NCBI GenBank assembly: GCA_946405045.1
Contig: CAMJFV010000115.1
Coordinates: 1-6,463 of the forward strand
Direction of reading: 5' to 3'
DNA length: 6,463 bases
Origin: an uncultured Bacteroidales bacterium
Lineage (GTDB): Bacteria; Bacteroidota; Bacteroidia; Bacteroidales; Paludibacteraceae
Shown here piece by piece: positions 1 to 5,571 of this stretch (position 1 is the first letter of the stretch; each line of letters opens with the position of its first letter). The position numbers and the translations under genes are program-made. The notes beneath the pieces are model-generated. The model worked only from the letters and a program-made list of their open reading frames with translations, did no database searches and was not told the DNA's origin.

Positions 1-958
1 CTGCCTGGAAACTCAATGCATTCGCCAATACTATCCATAGAGCAGGATTTTTAGGGATTTGCATTGACGGAATCATTCCGTTTGTTGTTTCTTCCGCCCA
101 TTTATCCATTAATTTATAGGTTGTGTCAAGAGCGAAATCAACGTTGTTGGCTGCCGCTTTATAATAATTTTCAATGCTTTGCAAATAGTTTTTGCCGAAA
201 TGTATGCCATTTTGTAGGAATGCAGCGTTTGCCACTCCGATTTCAACTTCCATTGGATTCTCTGATATCAAAGTATTCATACGCTTTTCATACATGTTGT
301 TCATGAATTCGAGCGGCATGTCTTGCTGGCCTAACATTTTTGTGATCTCTGCGTAAGCACTGTCGTCGTCTGCTCCGTTCACCAACATGGCAAGTGCAAA
401 CTGTAGACTTGTTGGCGAGAAGATCAGATTCTTGTCTTTGTGCTCTTCGTCTTTGGAGATTTCCCAGAATAGATCTGTCGCAATTTTGTTGGCAGAACGG
501 ATTGCGTCAACTTCATCTCCTTTGAGTGTTAGATTTAGTTTGTCTTTGTTTTTATATATACAGTTGTTATATTCCCTTAGGGCTATGTATAAGGCTTCAT
601 TGATTTCCCATTCGTCGGCACCTTTTTCTCTCAATTCGTGTACAATTGATGTGTCGAGTATGCAGCCGCTTTCCATTGCGGTCTTGATGTCCCAGTTGGC
701 AACATCGCTTTCCATGCGTGCGATTTTTTCATCGAATGTCACTTCTGCTCCATTCAAAGGATAAAGAGTGGAATAACCATCTGTACGTGTGACTTTGATG
801 AAAACTTCGTCTCCTTCTTTTACATGGCTCACACGATCAGTTTTCTCTACCTTCACATCATATTCCTTTCCATCAGGCAAATTGATGTGCATATATTGTG
901 TCGCGTACATTGTGCATGACGCAATCAATCCGAATGCTGATAGTAAATGTTTTCTCAT
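1..958 (-). CDS. Serpin C, C-terminus beyond the window (N-terminal 319 residues)
   Basis: Third serpin of the array, read from ATG at 958 to the left edge with no stop or frameshift, so it is cut by the window and not broken. Its signal peptide contains the lipobox-like LIASC (Cys15), suggesting a lipoprotein; cleavage at MYA/TQ by signal peptidase I is the alternative. Residues about 22-76 form the beta-rich module (HINLPDGKEYDVKV ... AEVTF) seen in all three serpins. Cys99 and Cys133 lie in the linker. The serpin domain starts near residue 156 (SANKIATDLF), with FSPTSLQFALAML and VLANALSFQ visible. The hinge and reactive-centre loop lie outside the window, so inhibitory function cannot be judged. 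The start is 4 bp after the stop of small protein B, which suggests translational coupling. Linker length and cysteine spacing match serpin A rather than serpin B. Confidence 0.93.
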   Translation of the reverse strand, partial: MRKHLLSAFGLIASCTMYATQYMHINLPDGKEYDVKVEKTDRVSHVKEGDEVFIKVTRTDGYSTLYPLNGAEVTFDEKIARMESDVANWDIKTAMESGCILDTSIVHELREKGADEWEINEALYIALREYNNCIYKNKDKLNLTLKGDEVDAIRSANKIATDLFWEISKDEEHKDKNLIFSPTSLQFALAMLVNGADDDSAYAEITKMLGQQDMPLEFMNNMYEKRMNTLISENPMEVEIGVANAAFLQNGIHFGKNYLQSIENYYKAAANNVDFALDTTYKLMDKWAEETTNGMIPSMQIPKNPALWIVLANALSFQA

Positions 959-962
959 AATT

Positions 963-1436
963 TTATTCTTTTACAAGTTTGACGGTTTGTGAGTCTGTTT
1001 TAAGGATGTAGACTCCTTTTGTTTGAGGCAATTTTATTTCTGCCACACCGTCGCCTGATGCATTCGTTTTTTTGATGACCGCTCCTGCTACAGAATAAAG
1101 AACAACAGAAGAGTTCGGCTGTAATCCCTCTGCTTTTACGTGGTTGTTATCGGAATAAGTGATTCTAATCTCATTGTTTCCCAAAATTTTGGCATCGCTT
1201 ACCGTACCGTCTGTGAAATGATATGAATCGACGGTGCTTAGGTCGAATGCGGCTCTTGCAGGTCCGCTTACAATGAAACTGTCTGTTGAATAGGTTATTT
1301 TGGGTGATTCTGCCAAAAGATACGAATATTTCGTTCCGTCTGTCAAATCAATTGTGACGTGAGTCGTTTCAGCGAACACAGATGTTGTGGAGGCCATTGC
1401 TATCAATCCTCCAGCTAAACGTAGTAAGTTTTTCAT
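963..1436 (-). CDS. Small secreted protein B with N-terminal beta module and T9SS-like C-terminal domain (157 aa)
   Basis: No catalytic domain is recognisable. A signal peptide spans residues 1-22 with a signal peptidase I site at VFA/ETT and no lipobox cysteine. Residues about 24-76 (HVTIDLTDGTKYSYLLAES ... VDSYHFTDG) resemble the N-terminal module of the neighbouring serpins. Residues about 88-157 resemble a type IX secretion sorting domain: an ILYS/VLYSVAG strand motif, then GVYILKT and a basic end KLVKE. Protein B is about 80% identical to small protein A by hand count (31 differences in 157), with the same length and no indels. The mature protein contains no cysteine. It lies 81 bp after serpin B, with a hairpin in the gap, and 4 bp before serpin C. 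It may be a surface-anchored or scaffold partner of the serpins; the function is unknown. Confidence 0.85.
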   Translation of the reverse strand: MKNLLRLAGGLIAMASTTSVFAETTHVTIDLTDGTKYSYLLAESPKITYSTDSFIVSGPARAAFDLSTVDSYHFTDGTVSDAKILGNNEIRITYSDNNHVKAEGLQPNSSVVLYSVAGAVIKKTNASGDGVAEIKLPQTKGVYILKTDSQTVKLVKE

Positions 1437-1467
1437 ATTTTAGTTTTTTTATTTGTATTCTGTTTTG

Positions 1468-1501
1468 AAAATTCCATCTACAATATTGTAGACGGAATTT
1501 T
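1468..1501 (-). terminator. Long inverted repeat between serpin B and small protein B (attenuator or terminator-like hairpin)
   Basis: A 34-bp inverted repeat with a centre of CAATATTG. The only non-Watson-Crick position (1476/1493) becomes G-U when read as minus-strand RNA, so the structure fits the transcript of this operon. It begins 16 nt after the serpin B stop. The U-tract is weak (UUUU then CAAAAC), so it could be a leaky terminator, an RNA-processing or stability element, or both. A related repeat sits at the equivalent place after serpin A. Confidence 0.7.
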
Positions 1502-1517
1502 ATTTGATAATGGTTTG

Positions 1518-3083
1518 CTATTTTTCTAGAGTCGGATCATTAATCAATCCGATGAAGAGCACCTCGTGTGTCTTAGGGTTGTTGATTGTCACAATAAACG
1601 GACGGTTCACGTCTACATTGACAATCTCATCCATGTAAGCACTTCCACAAAGCTCGATCGTCGTTACGGCAGCTCCTTTCGCACCGTCTTCATCGATTTC
1701 CAAATGTGTCAGTTGTCTTACTTTATCTACTTTTGCAATTTCAGCAATATTGCCGAAATTTGTGATGAATGTTTTTTCAAGTCCGATCTTTTCCAATGCT
1801 TCATTCAACTTAATCTTTGTGTCTACATTGAATTTCGGCATATAAAGATGTGCGTTGTAAAATAAGGTATATTCATTATCGTATATTTCAATTTTATATT
1901 TTATATTGTCGAGATCAATTTCGGCAAGAGCGGCTTCTGGTGAAACACCTTCTGCAGGTAGGATTACATTCATTTGGAAATCCTCATAAAATGGCAGAGT
2001 TACGAGTTGATAGTTCTCTCCTTCTGAATATTTATTCAAAAAGTAGCCCTCCATCTTATTCACTTGCTTCTCTTCACCTTTTGATGTGGTGAATTTGCCT
2101 GTCTTTGTTAACTCAGGACCGAATTTTTCTTCCCATTCCGACTGAAAACTTAGTGCATTTGCTAACACTAGAATCAATGCAGGGTCTTTTTCAATTTCTA
2201 GTTTTTTTATCATTCCATTTGTAGACTTATCTGCCCAATTGTCTATAGCTGTGTAGGTTGAATCTTCATTGAAGTCTACATTGTTTGCGACTGCTTTGTA
2301 GTATTCCTCAACGTTTTGCAAGAAATTTTTTCCAATAGGAAGCCCGTTCTGAATGAATGCCGCATTTGTTATTCCAATATTGACTTTTTGAGGGTTTACC
2401 AGCTTAAGGTTTGTCAAACGCTTTGAATAAATGTTGTTCAACTCGTCAAGTGGCATGTTCTCTTTTCCTAATGCGTTTGTGATTTCAGCGTATGTCTCGT
2501 CATCATCAGCTCCGTTTACCAACATGGCTAAAGCAAACTGCAGACTGGTAGGTGAGAAAACCAAGTTTTGGTCTTGGAAGTCATTCTCTTTTGTGATGTT
2601 TGTAAAGAGTTTTGTCGCAAATTTGTTCGCTGAATTTAGAATCTCAACTTCATTGTCTGAAAATTCTATTTTTTTCTCATTTCTCTTTTCTTTAACACAA
2701 TTTTCATAATCTCTTAGTGTTCTGTATATTTCAGTTTCATTAGCACCATATTCCAATAATTCTCGAATTTTGGCTGAGTCATATTCACAACCTTCGATCA
2801 TTGTTGTTAGAATGTTCCAGTTGGCTACGTTGCTATCCATACGTGCAATCTCTTCATCGAATGTCACTTCTGTTCCATCCATAGGATAAAGAGTGTAGGA
2901 GTTGTCTGTACGGGAAACCTTGATGAAAACTCTGCCGTCTTCTTTCACGTGGCTCACATGATCTGTTTTCTCTACCTTCACATCATATTCTTTGCCATCT
3001 GGCAGGTTGATGTGCATATATTGCGTTGCAGATATTGTGCATGCCGCAATCAATCCAAATGCTGATAGTAAGTGTTTTTTCAT
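1518..3083 (-). CDS. Serpin B, secreted or lipoprotein serine/cysteine protease inhibitor (521 aa)
   Basis: A complete serpin with an N-terminal extension. The signal peptide contains lipobox-like LIAAC (Cys15). The beta module occupies residues about 22-76, the linker holds Cys99 and Cys129, and the serpin domain runs from about 152 to 521 (about 370 residues, a normal size). Family landmarks are FSPTSLQFALAML (about 176), VLANALSFQSEW (306-317), VNRPFIVTI (492-500) and the C-terminal LFIGLINDP. The hinge reads EDGAKGAAV (465-473). P14 is Ala and P12-P9 are Gly-Ala-Ala-Val, all small, with no Pro, which fits an inhibitory serpin. By the canonical 17-residue count the loop centre is L-C-G-S/A, with P1 Ser481; the true P1 is uncertain. 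Cys479 in the loop is unusual. The start is 4 bp after the stop of small protein A. Targets are presumably host or competitor proteases. Confidence 0.94.
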   Translation of the reverse strand: MKKHLLSAFGLIAACTISATQYMHINLPDGKEYDVKVEKTDHVSHVKEDGRVFIKVSRTDNSYTLYPMDGTEVTFDEEIARMDSNVANWNILTTMIEGCEYDSAKIRELLEYGANETEIYRTLRDYENCVKEKRNEKKIEFSDNEVEILNSANKFATKLFTNITKENDFQDQNLVFSPTSLQFALAMLVNGADDDETYAEITNALGKENMPLDELNNIYSKRLTNLKLVNPQKVNIGITNAAFIQNGLPIGKNFLQNVEEYYKAVANNVDFNEDSTYTAIDNWADKSTNGMIKKLEIEKDPALILVLANALSFQSEWEEKFGPELTKTGKFTTSKGEEKQVNKMEGYFLNKYSEGENYQLVTLPFYEDFQMNVILPAEGVSPEAALAEIDLDNIKYKIEIYDNEYTLFYNAHLYMPKFNVDTKIKLNEALEKIGLEKTFITNFGNIAEIAKVDKVRQLTHLEIDEDGAKGAAVTTIELCGSAYMDEIVNVDVNRPFIVTINNPKTHEVLFIGLINDPTLEK

Positions 3084-3087
3084 AATC

Positions 3088-3561
3088 TTATTCTTTTATA
3101 AGTTTGACGGTCTGAGAGTCTGTCTTTAGAATGTAGACTCCTTTTGCTTGTGGCAATCCCAATTCTGCCACACCTTCAGCTGATGCATTCATTTTTTGAA
3201 TTGCAGATCCTGCTACTGAATAAAGAATCGCTGAAGAGTTTGGTCGCAACCCCTCTGCTTTGACGTGGCTGTTGTCGGAATAGGTGATGCGGATCTCATT
3301 GCTTCCCAACATCTGGACATCGCTTACAGTACCGTCTGTGAAATGATATGAATCGACTTTGCTCAACTCGAAAGCGGCTCTGGCAGGTCCACTCACAATG
3401 AAACTGTCGGCTGAGTAGGTGATTTTGGGAGATTCCGCCAAAAGATACGAAACTTTTGTTCCGTCGGTTAAATCAACTGTGACGTGAGTCGTCTCAGCGA
3501 ACGTTGGGGCTATTGAAGCCATCGCTAGCAATCCTCCAAATAAATGTAATAGGGTTTTCAT
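3088..3561 (-). CDS. Small secreted protein A with N-terminal beta module and T9SS-like C-terminal domain (157 aa)
   Basis: Paralogue of small protein B with the same architecture. A signal peptidase I signal ends at TFA/ETT (residue 22). A module at about 24-76 begins HVTVDLTDGTKVSY. A C-terminal domain at about 88-157 has ILYSVAG (112-118) and GVYILKTDSQTVKLIKE (141-157), resembling T9SS type A sorting domains. The most conserved stretches against protein B are 38-50, 52-64 and 140-154, while the signal peptide and residues 119-139 vary most. Nothing enzymatic is visible. The stop codon is followed by four bases (GATT) and then the ATG of serpin B, so translation of the two is probably coupled. 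Upstream is a 101-bp gap with a hairpin. The ATG at 3561 is chosen because it opens the signal peptide; no Shine-Dalgarno sequence is present, as is usual in Bacteroidota. Confidence 0.85.
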   Translation of the reverse strand: MKTLLHLFGGLLAMASIAPTFAETTHVTVDLTDGTKVSYLLAESPKITYSADSFIVSGPARAAFELSKVDSYHFTDGTVSDVQMLGSNEIRITYSDNSHVKAEGLRPNSSAILYSVAGSAIQKMNASAEGVAELGLPQAKGVYILKTDSQTVKLIKE

Positions 3562-3610
3562 ATTATAGAGTTTTAATTGTTTAGCCTAATATGTTTAAGA
3601 GTATTTTCTG

Positions 3611-3646
3611 AAACATCCCGTCTGCAATATTGAAGACGGAATGTTT
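3611..3646 (-). terminator. Long inverted repeat between serpin A and small protein A (attenuator or terminator-like hairpin)
   Basis: A 36-bp inverted repeat centred on CAATATTG, 16 nt after the serpin A stop. Two positions are imperfect: 3617/3640, which is G-U in minus-strand RNA, and 3624/3633, a mismatch beside the loop. It shares the core CCGTCT-N-CAATATTG-N-AGA with the repeat at 1468-1501. No strong U-tract follows. No TAnnTTTG promoter box was found between it and the small protein A start. Confidence 0.68.
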
Positions 3647-3662
3647 TAGAAATATTCAGTTA

Positions 3663-5246
3663 TTAATTCAGTGTCGGATCGTTAATCAATCCGATGAAGA
3701 GTATTTCGTGAGTCTCAGAGTTGTTGATTGTCACGATAAATGGACGATTAACGGTCACATCAATATACTTATATTCAAAAGGAGCACTGCCAGGAAGCAC
3801 TATAGTGGATACAGCGGCTCCTTTTGCACCGTCTTCATCTATTTCCAAGTGTGCAAGTTGAGTTATCCCCCCCACTACTGTAGCTTCCGCTATATTATTG
3901 AATGATTTGGTGAATGTTTTTTCAAATCCCATTTCTTTCAGTGCTTCATTCAATGGAATATTGTCGTTTGTGTTGAATTTTGGCAATGAAAGCGATGGAC
4001 AATATATGGTGTCAATGCCATTCTTTGATGTGTCACATCCATATTTAAATGTAATGTTATCAAAGTCGATTTCAGCAAGAACTGATTCTGGTGAGACTCC
4101 TTTTTGTGGCAGAATCACATTCATATAAAATCTATCTTGGAAATTAAGTTTTACTAATTGATAATTCGGTCCTTCTGCATAATTACTTCTGTAGGTTTGG
4201 TGCATCGTCTCAACTTTTTTCTCTTCTCCTGTAGACGTGACAAATTTGCAAGAGTCTGTTAGACTAGGATCAAATTTTTTGTCCCATTCGGATTGAAAAC
4301 TTAGTGCGTTTGCCAACACTGATTTAAGGATAGGGTTATATTCAATACCAGAGCTAGGAATCATTCCATTAGTGGACTCTTTTGTCCTATTGTCTATTAA
4401 TGAATAAGTGGAATCCTGGGAAAAGTCAACATTGTTGGCTGTTGCTTTATAGTATTCGTCAAGGTTTTGCAAGAAGTTTTTGCCAAAATTAATGCCATTT
4501 TGCAAGAAGACGGCATTGGCTATTCCTATTTTAACTTCATTTGGATTTAACATTGTTAGATTAGTCAAACGTTTTTTATAAAGATTGTTTAACATATCCA
4601 GCGGCATGTCCTTCTTACCCAACGCTTGGGTGATTTCTGCGTAAGCCTCGTCATCATCGGCTCCATTTGCCAACATGGCTAATGCAAACTGTAGACTTGT
4701 GGGCGAGAAAATTAAGTTCTTGTCTTTGTGCTTGTTGTCTTTTGAGATTTTTGCACAGAGTCCTGCGGCATATTTGTTGGCTGATTGTTGTGTCTTTATC
4801 TCATTCTTGTCAAGAGTTGTTGATAGAGCCCTTCTTTTTTGGTTAATACAATTTCCATATACTTCTTGAGCAAGATAAAGTTCTCTTTCAATATCTCTTT
4901 CATCTGCTCTTATTTCTCTTAAATAATGCACTTTTGTCGTGTCATATTCACATCCGTCGAGCATTCTGGTTTTGATATTCCAGCTGACGACATCTCCATC
5001 CATACGAGATATCTCTTCGTCAAATGTCACTTCTGCTCCAGTTGAAGGATAAAGAGAGTATGAGTTGTCTGTACGGGAAACTTTGATGAACACTTCTTCG
5101 CCTTCTTTCACGTGGGTCACATGATCTGTTTTCTCTACTTTCACATCATATTCTTTGCCATCTGGCAGGTTGATGTGCATATATTGCGTTGCAGATATTG
5201 TGCATGCCGCAATAATTCCGAGTGTTGATAGTAAATGTTGTTTCAT
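3663..5246 (-). CDS. Serpin A, secreted or lipoprotein serine/cysteine protease inhibitor (527 aa)
   Basis: First gene of the array. The signal peptide carries lipobox-like IIAAC (Cys15), with ISA/TQ as an alternative signal peptidase I site. The beta module spans about 22-76 and the linker holds Cys99 and Cys133. The serpin domain runs from about 156 to 527, with FSPTSLQFALAML (180-192), VLANALSFQSEW (310-321), VNRPFIVTI (499-507) and LFIGLINDP near the end. The hinge EDGAKGAAV (471-479) is identical to that of serpin B and fits an inhibitory serpin. The following loop reads STIVLPGSAPFEYKYIDVTV, with canonical-count P1 Ser487 and P1' Ala488, and is one residue longer than in B before VNRPF. 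Additional cysteines occur at 164, 333, 404 and 416. It follows a candidate promoter and leader, has no small-protein gene directly upstream, and is separated from the antiporter by a terminator. Confidence 0.95.
   Translation of the reverse strand: MKQHLLSTLGIIAACTISATQYMHINLPDGKEYDVKVEKTDHVTHVKEGEEVFIKVSRTDNSYSLYPSTGAEVTFDEEISRMDGDVVSWNIKTRMLDGCEYDTTKVHYLREIRADERDIERELYLAQEVYGNCINQKRRALSTTLDKNEIKTQQSANKYAAGLCAKISKDNKHKDKNLIFSPTSLQFALAMLANGADDDEAYAEITQALGKKDMPLDMLNNLYKKRLTNLTMLNPNEVKIGIANAVFLQNGINFGKNFLQNLDEYYKATANNVDFSQDSTYSLIDNRTKESTNGMIPSSGIEYNPILKSVLANALSFQSEWDKKFDPSLTDSCKFVTSTGEEKKVETMHQTYRSNYAEGPNYQLVKLNFQDRFYMNVILPQKGVSPESVLAEIDFDNITFKYGCDTSKNGIDTIYCPSLSLPKFNTNDNIPLNEALKEMGFEKTFTKSFNNIAEATVVGGITQLAHLEIDEDGAKGAAVSTIVLPGSAPFEYKYIDVTVNRPFIVTINNSETHEILFIGLINDPTLN
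5104..5213 (-). repeat. Nearly identical 110-bp segment at the 5' end of serpins A and B
   Basis: Positions 5104-5213 (serpin A codons about 12-48) match 2941-3050 (serpin B) with only two mismatches by eye. The matching stretch of serpin C, 816-925, is clearly more diverged (about 15 differences). The two serpins differ much more in their linkers and parts of their serpin domains, so this segment was either recently homogenised or strongly constrained. Confidence 0.8.
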
Positions 5247-5357
5247 AATAAAAAATTTTTATCCCTATTCTCAGATAATCTTGTTTGAGTTTTCGCTACG
5301 CAAGAATGTCTTGCTGTTTTATGATTTATAACTAACTAACTTCGGTTGTCTAAGTTA
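5247..5357 (-). other. Probable 5' leader of the serpin operon
   Basis: If the promoter call at 5361-5390 is right, the mRNA carries an untranslated leader of about 110 nt. It contains a 6-bp stem with a 3-nt loop (GCAAGA/TCTTGC, 5300-5314) and a 6-bp stem with a 9-nt loop next to the predicted start (TAACTT/AAGTTA, 5337-5357). The stretch before the ATG is A/T-rich (AAAAATTTTT at 5251-5260) without a Shine-Dalgarno sequence. I saw no ATG-initiated upstream peptide on the minus strand and no known riboswitch pattern. Confidence 0.35.
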
Positions 5358-5360
5358 TTG

Positions 5361-5390
5361 CAAATATAACGATTATTTTAAGACTTGAAA
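5361..5390 (-). promoter_or_regulatory. Candidate Bacteroides-type promoter for the serpin array
   Basis: Read on the minus strand, TATATTTG (5368-5361) matches the Bacteroides -7 consensus TAnnTTTG exactly. TTTC (5390-5387) lies 18 nt upstream, close to the -33 TTTG element, whose usual spacing is about 19-21. It is the only TAnnTTTG match I found on this strand between the antiporter and serpin A. Transcription would begin near 5357. Confidence 0.5.
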
Positions 5391-5492
5391 CATTCTGTTG
5401 CAAAATGTTGGCTTTGAATATGCTATTCCCCAATGATTTGGAAAAATATTAAAAGCTTTTATTGTCTCCTAAAATTATAAATGTCATGCAAA

Positions 5493-5532
5493 AGACACGG
5501 ATCAAACATTTGATTTAGTTGAATCCGTGTCT
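5493..5532 (-). terminator. Rho-independent terminator of the antiporter gene
   Basis: A perfect 10-bp stem, AGACACGGAT / ATCCGTGTCT, with a 20-nt loop, starting 39 nt after the antiporter stop. On the minus strand the stem is followed by TTTGCATG, a short T-tract. ACACGGAT-type stems are common in Bacteroides terminators. A second, smaller palindrome ATCAAA-CA-TTTGAT (5501-5514) overlaps one arm and the loop. It separates antiporter transcription from the serpin promoter downstream. Confidence 0.75.
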
Positions 5533-5571
5533 AAATAAACATGAAATATAAATGATGCCTAATGAAGAGTG

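Larger units (their letters stand above)
1..5246 (-). repeat. Tandem array of serpin/small-protein units, about 2.1-kb period, two full units plus part of a third
   Basis: The three serpin starts are 2163 and 2125 bp apart, with the same gene order, 4-bp small-to-serpin gaps and hairpins in each unit. All copies are in direct orientation. Similarity runs through genes and intergenic hairpins, so the array arose by tandem duplication of the whole unit. I saw no transposase or terminal inverted repeats flanking it within the window. Confidence 0.9.

Noticed and set aside
387..764. Plus-strand open frame of 125 codons
   Set aside because: It lies antisense to serpin C, has no recognisable domain, and its counterparts opposite serpins A and B are shorter and not conserved as proteins.
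1..958. Serpin C as a broken or truncated pseudogene
   Set aside because: Translation is uninterrupted from the ATG to the edge and aligns with the other two serpins throughout; the missing end is due to the window boundary.
1..5246. Insertion sequence or CRISPR explanation of the repeats
   Set aside because: The period is about 2.1 kb and each unit is two coding genes; there is no transposase, short-repeat/spacer pattern or terminal inverted repeat.
5247..5492. Riboswitch or small RNA in the serpin A upstream region
   Set aside because: Only short weak stems and an (AACT)-type repeat are present; no known riboswitch core or separate promoter-terminator pair was seen.
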